NCBI RefSeq assembly: GCF_964218355.1
Contig: NZ_CAXPMC010000016.1
Location: forward strand, 429,912 to 493,911
DNA length: 64,000 nt
From: Ferrovibrio sp964218355
Lineage (GTDB): Bacteria > Pseudomonadota > Alphaproteobacteria > Ferrovibrionales > Ferrovibrionaceae
Reading direction: 5' to 3'
Shown here: in pieces, positions 18,766-27,232 of the stretch
Position numbering within the stretch: position 1 is the first letter of the stretch
Layout: the number at the start of each line of letters is the position of its first letter
The notes under the pieces: model-generated
The model's database searches: none
The model's input: only the letters and a program-made list of their open reading frames with translations
Told to the model about the DNA's origin: nothing
Made by a program: the position numbers and the translations under genes

Positions 18766-19338
18766 ATGGCCATGACCCCCGCAGAGGCCGGCCTTGTCGA
18801 GATCGCGCCGCCGGATTTTCCGGTGATCCTCGACCTGCGCTATGCCACCGCCGACAACCTGACCGGCGCGCCGGTCTATCGCCGTGCCGCCTGCTATCTC
18901 AACGAAGAAGCCGCGGGCCTGCTGCGGCGCGCGGTCACGCTGGCCGCGCAGATGAACCTGCGGCTGCGGCTGTTCGACGGCTTCCGCCCCACCGAGGCGG
19001 CCTGGGCCCTGTGGAATCATACCCCCGATCCGGATTTCCTCGCCGATCCGCGCAAGGGCTCGCCGCATTCGCGCGGCGCCGCCATCGACCTCACCCTGGT
19101 CGGCAGCGATGGCCGCGATCTCGACATGGGCACGGATTTCGACGCCTTCACGCCGCAGGCCCATCACGGCAACCTCGACATCACGCCGGCGCAGCAGCGC
19201 AACCGCGCCCTGCTGCTGGGCATCATGACCAGCGCCGGCTGGGACTTCTATCGCAATGAATGGTGGCATTACCAGCTGTTCAGCCCGCGACGCTTTCCGC
19301 TGCTCTCCGATGCCGATGCCGGCACCGCGATGATGTGA
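18766..19338 (+). CDS. D-Ala-D-Ala dipeptidase (VanX/DdpX family)
   Basis: A 190-residue zinc peptidase of family M15D. The metal ligands and catalytic base are recognisable: SPHSRGAAIDLTL (His101, Asp108) and EWWHYQ (Glu165, His168), with FDGFRPTEA carrying the conserved Arg. Such enzymes split D-Ala-D-Ala during peptidoglycan recycling or nutrient scavenging. A lone copy without vanH/vanA says nothing about glycopeptide resistance. I start at ATG 18766, preceded by CCGGAG. No signal peptide is visible, so action in the cytoplasm is likely, as for VanX. It is divergent from tsaB-rimI. Confidence 0.88.
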   Translation: MAMTPAEAGLVEIAPPDFPVILDLRYATADNLTGAPVYRRAACYLNEEAAGLLRRAVTLAAQMNLRLRLFDGFRPTEAAWALWNHTPDPDFLADPRKGSPHSRGAAIDLTLVGSDGRDLDMGTDFDAFTPQAHHGNLDITPAQQRNRALLLGIMTSAGWDFYRNEWWHYQLFSPRRFPLLSDADAGTAMM

Positions 19339-19386
19339 ATGAGCCCGCCACAGCATGTCTTCATTCAGATAGCCCATGTTCTTTAT

Positions 19387-19493
19387 CCGTCGTTCCCGCC
19401 CACGGGTCCGGCCGGAGGCCGGCCCGAGGACAGGCTCCAGCGGGAACCCAGTCGAGCCGACAGTCTGGCCCCCCGCTTTCGCGGGGGCGACGG
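19387..19493. repeat. Short palindromic intergenic element (MITE/REP-like)
   Basis: The ends are imperfect inverted repeats: CCGTCGTTCCCGC on the left, and GCGGGGGCGACGG on the right (11 of 13 bases complementary). Internal palindromes are present (GGCCGGAGGCCGGCC; CCCCCGCTTTCGCGGGGG). The wording CCGTCGTTCCCGC...GCGGGAACCCAGTC is like widespread short intergenic repeats in alphaproteobacterial genomes. It fills the gap between the convergent dipeptidase and oxidoreductase genes and could also act as a terminator. Confidence 0.6.
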
Positions 19494-19514
19494 AAACAGG
19501 GGAGAATACCGGCA

Positions 19515-20651
19515 CTAGACCGTCTCGCCGGCGGCCCAGCGCGCCGTGGCCGCCAGCTCGGCCTTGTCCTGCAGCAGGGCGGCGAGCCGGGCGCCGATGA
19601 TCGGGCCGAACTTGAAGCCGTGGCCGGAGGTGCCGCAGAAGGCGAAGGCGCGCGGCCCCAGCTCGGCCAGCTGGAAACGCTCGTCCCGTTCCACGTCGTA
19701 GAAGCAGGTCTTCGCCTGCATCACGCGATATTCCTCCAGCCCGGCGATGCGGTGCCGCGCAGTGTCGAGGATGGCGTCGATCTCGTCCTGGCGCGGCTCG
19801 CGGTCGCCGCCGGGATCGGCCTCCGGCCCGAAGCGGTGATCGCCGATCTTCAGCCCGGTGCGCAGGCCGTCGCGGGTCACCCGCGGCGGCACCAGGTAGA
19901 AGCCCTTTGCCGCGGCATCGCTGGCGGCGCCGATTTCCAGCAGCATCGGCGCATGATGCCAGGGCATCAGCAGGTCGGGCGGCGGCGCCAGATAGACCAC
20001 CACCTGGCGGCTCGGCCGCGAGACCGGCGCCAGCTCCGGCAGCAGCCGCCCGGTCCAGGCGCCGGCCGCCACCAGCAGGCGGTCGGCCTCGAGATGCGCA
20101 CCGTCGGACAGCACTGCCGTTGCGGTGGCGGCATCGAGGCTGCGCAGGGCCGTGCCGGTGAGGAAGGTGACGCCGCGGTCGCGCAGATGCGCGGTCAGCG
20201 CGGCGATGATCGATTCGGCGAACAGCAGCCCGCCGGAGGGACAGAAATAGGCTTCCGCGATGCCGGCGCCATCCAGCATCGGCCAGCGGCCGGTGACGGT
20301 GGCGGCATCGAAGGCGAGATGCTCGACCTGCTCGGCTTCCAGCACGGCGCGGCTCTGCGCTGCCCAGCCGTCGCCGTCGCCGCTGAGCACCAGCGTGCCG
20401 GTCTCGGCATAGAAGCGCGTGCCGAGATCGCGCCACATCGCCTCCCAGGCCTGATAGGCCTCGCGCACCATGCGGGTATAACCGGTCTGCGCGCCATAGG
20501 CGTAGCGGATCAGCCGGTGCTGGTCGACCGAACTGGCGAGCGGATTGGGCAACGGCCCCTGCTCGACCAGGGTGACCTCGACATTGTGGCGGCGCAGCGC
20601 CCAGGCCGTGGACAGCCCGACGATGCCGCCGCCGATCACCGTCACCTTCAT
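19515..20651 (-). CDS. FAD-dependent oxidoreductase (DAO/sarcosine oxidase-like)
   Basis: A 378-residue flavoenzyme of the DAO family. The Rossmann dinucleotide motif is VTVIGGGIVGLSTAWALRR with VEVTLVEQG after it. The cofactor-distal motif is FCGTSGHGFKFGPIIG, typical of monomeric sarcosine oxidase and N-methyl-amino-acid oxidases. The Cys that binds FAD covalently in sarcosine oxidase could be the one in RAFAFCGTSG or the TCFYDV cysteine; this is not settled. I start at ATG 20651 (MKVTVIGGG); the longer frame overlaps the neighbour. It follows the ornithine-cyclodeaminase-like gene by 13 bases, so both probably act on one amino acid or imino acid. Confidence 0.82.
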   Translation of the reverse strand: MKVTVIGGGIVGLSTAWALRRHNVEVTLVEQGPLPNPLASSVDQHRLIRYAYGAQTGYTRMVREAYQAWEAMWRDLGTRFYAETGTLVLSGDGDGWAAQSRAVLEAEQVEHLAFDAATVTGRWPMLDGAGIAEAYFCPSGGLLFAESIIAALTAHLRDRGVTFLTGTALRSLDAATATAVLSDGAHLEADRLLVAAGAWTGRLLPELAPVSRPSRQVVVYLAPPPDLLMPWHHAPMLLEIGAASDAAAKGFYLVPPRVTRDGLRTGLKIGDHRFGPEADPGGDREPRQDEIDAILDTARHRIAGLEEYRVMQAKTCFYDVERDERFQLAELGPRAFAFCGTSGHGFKFGPIIGARLAALLQDKAELAATARWAAGETV

Positions 20652-20664
20652 GCGACTGCCACCT

Positions 20665-21633
20665 TCATGCCTGCAATCCCTCCACCACCAACTCGGCCGC
20701 GGCCAGATCCTCCAGCGCGGTGCCGACCGACTTGAACAGCGTGATCTGGTCGTCGGCGCGCCGGGCCGGGCCGTCGGCGCGGCACAGCTCGAACAGGTCG
20801 CCCTGCACATCCTCGGGCCGCAGCAGGCCATGCTTCATCGGCTGCACCAGGTCGCCGGCCTCCTTCAGCGCGCCGTCGCGGGTATCGACCCAGACATCGG
20901 CACGGTCCAGTGCCGCATCGTCGGCCTCGCGCATCTCCGGCGTGAATCCGCCGACCAGGTCGACATGCTGGCCCGGCCGCAGCCACTCGCCGCGCACCAG
21001 CGGCTCGCGGCTCAGGGTCGCGCAGCTGATCGTATCGGCGCTGCGCACAGCGCTTTCCAGATCGTCGGCCACCACGATGGCGGCATTCAGGTCGCCCAGC
21101 TTCTCGGCCACCGCCTCGGCGCGGGCGCGGTTGCGGTTCCAGATCTCAATGCGCCTGTAGCGGCGCACGGCATGGTGGGCGCGAATCAGATGCGGCGCCA
21201 GCGAACCGGCACCGACCATCAGGAACTGCTGTGCATCCGGCCGCGCCAGCGACGCGGCGGCCAGCGCCGAGGCGCAGGCGGTGCGGCGCAGGGTCAGCGC
21301 CACGCCATCGATCACTGCCTGCGGCCGCCCGGTTTTCGCGTCGAACAGGACATACGTGCCGATCACCGAGGGCAGGCCGACGGCGCCGTTATCGGGAAAC
21401 ACGCCGACCGCCTTGATGCCGATATGGCGGCCCGGCTGCCAGGCCGGCATCACCAGCAGGGTGCCGCCGGCGGCGCCCTGGGGCGCATCGGGCGGCGGCG
21501 CGATGTGGAAATGGCTGCGCACCGGCACCTGGCCGCCGATACGGAAGGCCGCGCGCAGGGCTTCGATCAGCCGGCCATAGGGCAGGGCGGCGTGAACGGT
21601 GGCGGCGTCGATGACTCGGATCGGATCGGACAT
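20665..21633 (-). CDS. Ornithine cyclodeaminase/mu-crystallin family protein
   Basis: A 322-residue NAD(P)-binding protein of the OCD/mu-crystallin family. Features are GTLLVMPAWQ, IGIKAVGVFPDN, the family stretch LPSVIGTYVLFDAKTGRPQAVIDG, RRTACASALAA, and the Rossmann motif VGAGSLAPHLIRAH. Members include ornithine cyclodeaminase, alanine dehydrogenase and ketimine (pyrroline/piperideine-2-carboxylate) reductases. With a DAO-type oxidase 13 bases downstream, a role in D-amino-acid or imino-acid breakdown is plausible, since oxidases yield ketimines. That link is inference. Confidence 0.82.
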   Translation of the reverse strand: MSDPIRVIDAATVHAALPYGRLIEALRAAFRIGGQVPVRSHFHIAPPPDAPQGAAGGTLLVMPAWQPGRHIGIKAVGVFPDNGAVGLPSVIGTYVLFDAKTGRPQAVIDGVALTLRRTACASALAAASLARPDAQQFLMVGAGSLAPHLIRAHHAVRRYRRIEIWNRNRARAEAVAEKLGDLNAAIVVADDLESAVRSADTISCATLSREPLVRGEWLRPGQHVDLVGGFTPEMREADDAALDRADVWVDTRDGALKEAGDLVQPMKHGLLRPEDVQGDLFELCRADGPARRADDQITLFKSVGTALEDLAAAELVVEGLQA

Positions 21634-21671
21634 GCGGTCAGACTAGCAGGGCCGGCGGCAGGACTGCAGGG

Positions 21672-21980
21672 TCAGACCGGGTTTGCCGGCGGCAGCGCAT
21701 CCGTCGTGGCCGGGCCGGCCGGCGGCGCGGGCACCGCCTGGCGGGCCTGCTGTTTCGCCCGCTGCCGGCGGGCGGCGGCCCAGGCATTCCAGCGGCCGGC
21801 CACAACCCCGAGCAGCAGGCCGGCGAGGAAAACCAGAAAGACCAGCAGATAGAGCTGGAGATCGATCAGGAAGGGCAGCGGATCGAGGCTGACGGTTACC
21901 GTCTGGCGGTTGGCCACCGCAAAAACCGCCAGCAGGACGAGCAGGATGACGCCGATCAGGCCGCGCAGGAAACCGATCAC
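21672..21980 (-). CDS. LapA-domain membrane protein
   Basis: A 102-residue protein with two transmembrane segments (LIGVILLVLLAVFAVANRQ and LQLYLLVFLVFLAGLLLGVVAGRW) around a short periplasmic loop, TVTVSLDPLPFLID. A basic, Pro/Ala-rich cytoplasmic tail follows. This is the LapA/DUF1049 layout; LapA (YciS) works with LapB in regulating LPS assembly in E. coli, but no lapB gene is in view. It lies 12 bases after ihfB, an arrangement often seen in proteobacteria. Confidence 0.85.
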   Translation of the reverse strand: MIGFLRGLIGVILLVLLAVFAVANRQTVTVSLDPLPFLIDLQLYLLVFLVFLAGLLLGVVAGRWNAWAAARRQRAKQQARQAVPAPPAGPATTDALPPANPV

Positions 21981-21992
21981 GGCGCCACCGGA

Positions 21993-22322
21993 TCAGGCGT
22001 TGTCGTCGCCGTCGTCGCCGCTGTCATCGCCGCCATGGTCGACGCCGCCATTCAGCTTCAGGCGCAGTTCCTTGCCGGTCTTGAAGAAGGGCACGAATTT
22101 CTCCTGCACCTCGACCGCCGCGCCGGTGCGCGGATTGCGGCCGGTGCGGGCGGGCCGGCGTTTCACGGAAAACGCCCCGAAACCGCGCAGTTCCACACGG
22201 TCGCCACGGGACAGCGCACTGGCGATCTCGTCGAAGATCGTGCCGACGATCCGCTCGATGTCGCGTTGTGTCAGATGCTGGTTCCGTTCAGCCAGGCGAT
22301 TGATAAGTTCGGACTTGATCAT
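21993..22322 (-). CDS. ihfB: Integration host factor subunit beta
   Basis: A 109-residue DNA-bending protein of the HU/IHF family. It begins MIKSELINRLAERNQHLTQRDIERIV and has the beta-arm signature FGAFSVKRRPARTGRNPRTG and FVPFFKTGKELRLKLN, which identify IHF beta. The tail is extended by an acidic, Asp/Gly-rich stretch (GGVDHGGDDSGDDGDDNA), unlike E. coli but common in alphaproteobacteria. It is between sppA and lapA on the same strand (44 and 12 bases). Confidence 0.94.
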   Translation of the reverse strand: MIKSELINRLAERNQHLTQRDIERIVGTIFDEIASALSRGDRVELRGFGAFSVKRRPARTGRNPRTGAAVEVQEKFVPFFKTGKELRLKLNGGVDHGGDDSGDDGDDNA

Positions 22323-22366
22323 CGGCTTATCCCTGCGCAGCGGCGGCGGGCGCCCCCCTTGAGTGT

Positions 22367-23296
22367 TTACTCAGGGTGCCAAAGGGAAACCAGCCCGTCA
22401 AGCCTAAGCCGTTCGGGGAAAAGGCTTTTTCCAAAGAGGGCGGAAAAGGCCTGGCCGGCCATGCCGCGCCAGCCGTCGATCGGCGGTTCCGACGGGATGT
22501 CCTGCAGCGGCAGATCGTCGGAAATCGCCTTCGATTCGGCCAGCCAGCGGCGGGCCTCGGCGATGCTGCCCAGCTCGTCTATCAACCCATGGTTGAGGGC
22601 CGTGCGGCCCGAATAGACGCGGCCATCGGCCAGCACCCGCACCTGCTCGGGCGGCAGCTGGCGGCGCTCGGCGACCAGGCCGACGAACCAGTCATAGGTC
22701 TCCATCACCATGCGGCGCAGCTGCTCGCGCCCTTCCGGGCTGAGCGGCTTGATCGGCGAGGGCTGGTCCTTCAGCGGGCCCGAGGCGATGCTTTCGGCGC
22801 TGACACCGAGCTTGCCCAGCAGTTCGGAGAATTCCGCGGTCTGGAACAGCACGCCGATCGAGCCGGTCAGCGAGGTTTCGCGGGCGAAGACGCGGTCGGC
22901 GGCGATCGCCGTCATGTAGCCGGCCGAGGCGCCCATGGTGCCGATCACCGCCACCACCGGCTTGGTTTCGGCGACCCTGCGGATGCCGGTATAGAGCTGC
23001 TCGCCGCCATAGGTGCTGCCGCCCGGGCTGTTGACGTAGACGATCAGCGCCTTCACGTGATCGTCCTCGGCGGCCTCCTGCAGCTTCTCCGCCCACCAGG
23101 GATTCTCGGCGATCAGGCCGGCAATCTCGAGCCGCGCCACATGATCCTGGCGCCGCGCGATCACGTTGCCGGGATCAATCCACCACAGCGCGCCGAGCCC
23201 GACCGCCAGCAGGGCCAGCACGGCGACGAGGCGCCACCAGTTCAGGCGGCGGGCGAGTTTGCGGCGTTCCAGCCAGGCATCGGTATCGAAGGACAT
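22367..23296 (-). CDS. sppA: Signal peptide peptidase SppA
   Basis: A 309-residue membrane-anchored serine protease (family S49, short 36K type) that degrades cleaved signal peptides. An N-terminal transmembrane anchor (LVAVLALLAVGLGALWWI) follows a basic cytoplasmic stretch. The nucleophile Ser lies in TMGASAGYMTAIAADRVFA, and the general-base Lys in SGPLKDQPSPIKPLS. INSPGG-type substrate loop VNSPGGSTYGG is present. I start at ATG 23296 (MSFDTDAWLERRKLARR). The frame extends upstream only to a TTG. Confidence 0.9.
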   Translation of the reverse strand: MSFDTDAWLERRKLARRLNWWRLVAVLALLAVGLGALWWIDPGNVIARRQDHVARLEIAGLIAENPWWAEKLQEAAEDDHVKALIVYVNSPGGSTYGGEQLYTGIRRVAETKPVVAVIGTMGASAGYMTAIAADRVFARETSLTGSIGVLFQTAEFSELLGKLGVSAESIASGPLKDQPSPIKPLSPEGREQLRRMVMETYDWFVGLVAERRQLPPEQVRVLADGRVYSGRTALNHGLIDELGSIAEARRWLAESKAISDDLPLQDIPSEPPIDGWRGMAGQAFSALFGKSLFPERLRLDGLVSLWHPE

Positions 23297-23444
23297 GGCC
23301 GAAAGGTAAGCGCTGGACCGCAAAATGCCAAGCTGCCGGCCGGACCGGCAGGGGGCCGGACCGGGGCAATGTCACGATTGTCCCGATTGCACCGCCGGGG
23401 CGGCGGGCGTATGCACGGGCCGGTCCCGCCGGAGTCCCTCCCCC

Positions 23445-25244
23445 ATGCAGAAAACCCTGCTGCTGTATCTCGGCATCGTCCTGATCTGGGGCACCACCTG
23501 GCTGCCGGTGAAGCTGCAGCTGGGCGTGGTCGATCCCGCCGTCTCGGTGGCATACCGCTTCTGGCTGGCCGCCGCCCTGCTGTTCGCCTGGTGCGGCATC
23601 CGCCGGCTGCCGCTGCGCTTCTCCCTGCGCCAGCATGCCGGCATCGCGCTGCTGGGACTGTTTTTCTTCTCGACCAACTTCGTGCTGATCTATCACGGCA
23701 GCAGCTTCCTGCCGTCGGGCCTCGTTGCCGTGGTCTTCTCGATGATGGTGGTGATGAATATCGGCAACGGTGCCGTCTTCCTCGGCCGCCGCCTCGACCG
23801 CCGCGTCGCGCTGGGCGCCGCCTTCGGCCTGGCCGGCATGACGGTCACCTTCTGGACCGACATCGCCGCCTTCGACCCCGGTGCCGGCGCTTCGCTCGGC
23901 CTGCTGCTCTGCCTGCTCGGCACATACTCGGCATCGCTGGGCAACATCATGTCGGCGAAGAACCAGATGGCCGGCCTGCCGGTGCTGCAGGCCAATGCCT
24001 GGGGCATGGCCTATGGCGCGGCGGCCGTCAGCCTGTATGTGCTGCTGTCCGGCACGCCCGTCGCCTTCGACCCGTCGCCGGTCTATGCCGCCTCGCTGCT
24101 GTATCTGGCGGTGGTCGGCTCGATCTTCGGCTTCGGCTGCTATCTCACCCTGCTCGGCCGCATCGGCCCGGAACGGGCCGCCTATTCCGCCGTGCTGTAT
24201 CCACTGGTGGCGCTGGGCATCTCCACCATCGCCGAAGACTATCACTGGACACCGCGCGTCTTCGCCGGCATGGGGCTGATCCTCGCCGGCAACCTGCTGG
24301 TGCTGGTGCCCGGGCGCCTGATGCGCCGGCTGGCGCCGCTGGCCGTGCTGCTGCTGGTGCTGGCCGTGCCGGCCGCGCCGCATGCGCAGACCGCGCAGAT
24401 CGGCGGCGAGGCGCCGCGCTATACCGACCGCGCGCTGTCGGCAACGCCGCTGGATGCCGCGATCCGCATCCGCCACTGGGCGCCGGGACTGAATGACGGC
24501 TATGTGCCGCAGGGCCTGACCTTTGCGCGCGGCACGCTGTTCGTCGGCGCGTATAAAAGCACCGACACGAAGATCGGCCGCGGCCCGGCCAGGGTCTTCG
24601 CCGTCGACCCGCAGGGCGGCGCGGTGATCGGCGGTTTCGACCTGCCGCCGGCCATCGGCCATGCCGACGGCCTGGCCGCGACACCCGATGGCGGCCTGCT
24701 GTATGTGGCCGACAACAGCCGGGCGCTGTTTGCCTTCGACCTGCCGCGCTCGCTGCAGGCCGGCCGCGCCGTACCGGTGGGCGAGCCGCGCAGGCTGGCC
24801 GAGGGCGGCGGCCAGCCCGGCAGCAACCTGCTGGCCTTCGATGGCGAGAATCTGTGGTTCGGCCGTTTCCAGCGCGACGGCCAGGCCCTGATTTTCGCCG
24901 CCAGCCCGGCGAAGATTTTCACCGGCAGCAAGACACCGCTGACCGAGGCCGAAACCGCCCACCGGATTCCGCTGCCGCTGCTGGCCCAGGGCGCCAGCTT
25001 CGATGCACAGGGCCGGCTGTGGATCAGCAGCAGCAACGGCAGGGGCGGGCGGCTCTACCGGCTGAACCGGCAGGATGGCCGCATCGAGGCCGAGTATCCG
25101 GCGATGGCCGGCCTGGAGGATCTGGCGCGCGGCCCCGGCGGCCTGCTGTGGGCGGTGGGCGAGGCCGGATCGCAGCGCTGGAGCGGCTGGCCGACCTTCT
25201 TCCCGCTGCTCTTCGCGTTCGACCCTGCTGCACTGCAGCAGTAA
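23445..25244 (+). CDS. DMT/EamA transporter fused to a periplasmic beta-propeller-like domain
   Basis: A 599-residue single frame with two unlike halves. Residues 1 to about 290 are an EamA-type drug/metabolite transporter: LIWGTTWLPVKLQLG, two five-helix repeats, and a final helix MGLILAGNLLVLVPG. At residue 293 begins MRRLAPLAVLLLVLAVPAAPHAQ, which looks exactly like a stand-alone signal peptide. About 280 residues follow with SMP-30/NHL-like repeats (YVPQGLTFARGTLFVGAY, ADGLAATPDGGLLYVADN, DAQGRLWISSSNG, LARGPGGLLWAVGE). So an ancestral secreted propeller protein seems joined in frame to the transporter. Internal initiation at ATG 24321 is possible, but it has no good ribosome site. ATG 23445 has GGAG 11 bases upstream. 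Confidence 0.75.
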   Translation: MQKTLLLYLGIVLIWGTTWLPVKLQLGVVDPAVSVAYRFWLAAALLFAWCGIRRLPLRFSLRQHAGIALLGLFFFSTNFVLIYHGSSFLPSGLVAVVFSMMVVMNIGNGAVFLGRRLDRRVALGAAFGLAGMTVTFWTDIAAFDPGAGASLGLLLCLLGTYSASLGNIMSAKNQMAGLPVLQANAWGMAYGAAAVSLYVLLSGTPVAFDPSPVYAASLLYLAVVGSIFGFGCYLTLLGRIGPERAAYSAVLYPLVALGISTIAEDYHWTPRVFAGMGLILAGNLLVLVPGRLMRRLAPLAVLLLVLAVPAAPHAQTAQIGGEAPRYTDRALSATPLDAAIRIRHWAPGLNDGYVPQGLTFARGTLFVGAYKSTDTKIGRGPARVFAVDPQGGAVIGGFDLPPAIGHADGLAATPDGGLLYVADNSRALFAFDLPRSLQAGRAVPVGEPRRLAEGGGQPGSNLLAFDGENLWFGRFQRDGQALIFAASPAKIFTGSKTPLTEAETAHRIPLPLLAQGASFDAQGRLWISSSNGRGGRLYRLNRQDGRIEAEYPAMAGLEDLARGPGGLLWAVGEAGSQRWSGWPTFFPLLFAFDPAALQQ

Positions 25245-25298
25245 CCGCCGGACCGCGCCGTGCATTGATGCCGCGGCGGATCGCGGCATACTGGCGGC

Positions 25299-25742
25299 AT
25301 GGAGCTGCCGCTTGACCCGACCGTGCCGCTGGCCGGCATCGCGCTGATCCTGCTGCTGGTCTGGCTGACCGGCGGCCGGCATCGCGCCGCTATTGCCGCG
25401 CCGGCCGAGGCGGCCGCGCTGCTGGCGTTGCCGGAAACCGGCTTCGCGGCCGCCGAGATTGCCGTCTCGCGCGACGGCAGCACGGCGCTGGCCCGCGATG
25501 CGGCCGGCCATATTGCCGTGGTGTTCGGCAGCGGCGCCAGACTGGCGGCGCGCCGGCTGCCGCGGGGCGAGGTCGTGCAGGTCGCAGTGGACCGGGATGC
25601 GGACCAGGCCGACGGCACCACCACTGCCACCGCCACATTGTGCATCCGCAGCACCGCGTTCACGCATCGCGATTTCGTCCTGCGCCTGGATGCCGCGGCG
25701 GCGGCGGACTGGCAGCGCCATCTGCAGGCGCAGCCGGCATGA
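25299..25742 (+). CDS. Hypothetical membrane-anchored protein
   Basis: A 147-residue protein without a recognised family. One N-terminal transmembrane helix (LAGIALILLLVWLTGG) precedes a soluble domain with predicted strands (IAVSRDGSTALARDAAGHIAVVFGSG, RRLPRGEVVQVAVDRDADQ, TLCIRSTAFTHRDFVLRLD). The stop overlaps the start of the sterol-desaturase-like gene (ATGA), so the two are translationally coupled and may work together. Its soluble part faces the periplasm or cytoplasm depending on topology; the short non-basic N-terminus leaves this open. Confidence 0.72.
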   Translation: MELPLDPTVPLAGIALILLLVWLTGGRHRAAIAAPAEAAALLALPETGFAAAEIAVSRDGSTALARDAAGHIAVVFGSGARLAARRLPRGEVVQVAVDRDADQADGTTTATATLCIRSTAFTHRDFVLRLDAAAAADWQRHLQAQPA

Positions 25743-26668
25743 CCGGCCCGGAAAGCATGGGCCCGGCCAGCATCGGCCTGCCCGATCCGGTCATCCTGGC
25801 GATCCCGGCCTTTGTCGGCCTCGCCGTACTGGAAGTTCTGGTGGCACGCTGGCGCCGCCATCCGGCCTATGAGCTGAAGGACACGGCGGCATCGCTGACC
25901 ATGGGGCTGGTCAACCTGGTGCAGGCGGTGCTATTCGCCGGGCTGATCTGGTCCGGTCTGCAGGCGGCGTATCAGTGGCGGCTGTTCGACCTGCCGCTGA
26001 CGGTCTGGACCTGGCTGGCTCTGCTGTTCGCCGAGGATTTCGTCTATTACTGGTTCCACCGGCTGAGCCACCGGCATCGCCTGTGGTGGGCGGCCCATGT
26101 GAACCACCATTCCTCACAGCATTACAATCTGTCGACGGCCCTGCGCCAGCACTGGACCGGGAATTTCGCCGGCATCTGGCTGCTGTGGCTGCCGCTGGCC
26201 CTGCTCGGCTTTCCGCCGGCACTGATCGTGTTCCAGCAGGGCGTCAGCCTCGTCTACCAGTTCTGGATCCATACCGAGCAGATCCGCCGCCTGCCGCGCT
26301 GGTTCGAGGCGGTGTTCAACACGCCCTCGCATCATCGCGTGCACCACGCCACCAACCCGCGCTATCTCGACCGCAACTATGCCGGCATCTTCATCATCTG
26401 GGATCGGCTGTTCGGCAGCTTCGAGGCGGAAGACGATGCCGAACCCTGCCGCTACGGCATCGTGAAGAATATCGGCAGCTTCAATCCGCTGCGCATCGCC
26501 TTCCATGAATGGGTCGGCATCGTCCGCGACCTGCGGCGCGCGCGCAGCTGGCGCGAGGCCGCCGGCTATCTGTTCGGCCCGCCGGGCTGGCTGCCGGACG
26601 GCAGCGGCCCGACCTCCGACCGCCTGCGCGCCGACTGGCTGGCCGGGCGGAAGCCGACCGCGGGCTGA
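25739..26668 (+). CDS. Sterol desaturase / fatty acid hydroxylase family protein
   Basis: A 309-residue integral membrane di-iron hydroxylase-type protein. The histidine clusters of the family are all present: FHRLSHRH, HVNHHSSQHYN and SHHRVHHATNPRYLDRNYAG, with FWIHTEQI between them. Four hydrophobic stretches surround them. Bacterial members hydroxylate or desaturate lipids such as ornithine lipids, carotenoids or hopanoids; the substrate is not predictable here. ATG 25739 overlaps the upstream stop (ATGA). An alternative in-frame ATG lies six codons on. Confidence 0.87.
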   Translation: MTGPESMGPASIGLPDPVILAIPAFVGLAVLEVLVARWRRHPAYELKDTAASLTMGLVNLVQAVLFAGLIWSGLQAAYQWRLFDLPLTVWTWLALLFAEDFVYYWFHRLSHRHRLWWAAHVNHHSSQHYNLSTALRQHWTGNFAGIWLLWLPLALLGFPPALIVFQQGVSLVYQFWIHTEQIRRLPRWFEAVFNTPSHHRVHHATNPRYLDRNYAGIFIIWDRLFGSFEAEDDAEPCRYGIVKNIGSFNPLRIAFHEWVGIVRDLRRARSWREAAGYLFGPPGWLPDGSGPTSDRLRADWLAGRKPTAG

Positions 26669-27232
26669 TCAGTCGAGCAGGCCGCCGCGCAGGGTGGCCT
26701 GCAGCACGCCTTTTTCCAGCGCCTCGGTGGCGATCAGGTGCTGCCGCGGTTTCGGCGGCTCGCCCTGCTCGGTCCAGCCGGCGCTGTGGCTCTGGGCGGT
26801 CAGCACGAAGCCGACACCGCCATTGCCGTCGCCCACCGGCAGCAGCAGGCGGCGCACCCGGCTTGAGCCTTCCTCGGGCCACTGCCGGGTGGTTTCCGCA
26901 TAGAAGGGCCGCCCCTTGTCGAGCACGGCGGCATACAGGCCCTCGACATAATCCCGGTAGTCGCCGGTGAATTCGGCGCTGGTCTTGCCGGTCAGGTCGC
27001 GGCCGCGGCGCTGCACCAGTTCGGTGCCGACCAGACGGAAGCGCACCGTGCGGCTGCCGTCGCCAAGCGGCTCGGCCAGCACCAGATGCGGCAACAGCCG
27101 GCGCGGCATGTCGAGCGGGTCGATATCCGGCCGCAGCGGCAGTGGGCGACCGCCACGCCGGCCCGACCAGTAGGCGGCCAGATTGAGCAGGATGCGGTCA
27201 TCGGCGAAAGGCAACTGGGCGGGTGATTTCAC
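26669..27232 (-). CDS. PAS_5-type PAS domain protein, paralogue 1
   Basis: A 187-residue single-domain protein. It follows the alphaproteobacterial PAS_5 pattern: an N-terminal AAYWSGRRGGRPLPLRPDIDPLDMP, then LLPHLVLAEPLGDGSRTVRFRLVGTELV, GRDLTGKTSAEF and RRLLLPVGDGNGGVGFVL. No output domain is attached. Two relatives lie at 47593-48093 and 49869-50504. Such proteins are abundant in Rhodospirillales genomes, with no known function. It is convergent with the sterol-desaturase-like gene, abutting it without a gap. Confidence 0.8.
   Translation of the reverse strand: MKSPAQLPFADDRILLNLAAYWSGRRGGRPLPLRPDIDPLDMPRRLLPHLVLAEPLGDGSRTVRFRLVGTELVQRRGRDLTGKTSAEFTGDYRDYVEGLYAAVLDKGRPFYAETTRQWPEEGSSRVRRLLLPVGDGNGGVGFVLTAQSHSAGWTEQGEPPKPRQHLIATEALEKGVLQATLRGGLLD

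Noticed and set aside
18766..19338. Glycopeptide resistance gene (vanX)
   Set aside because: The family is right, but no vanH/vanA genes are near and the organism is Gram-negative. A housekeeping dipeptidase is more likely.
23175..25721. 848-codon minus-strand open frame opposite the transporter-propeller gene
   Set aside because: Gln/Arg/Ala-rich shadow frame without motifs. The plus-strand frame has helices, a signal peptide and repeats.
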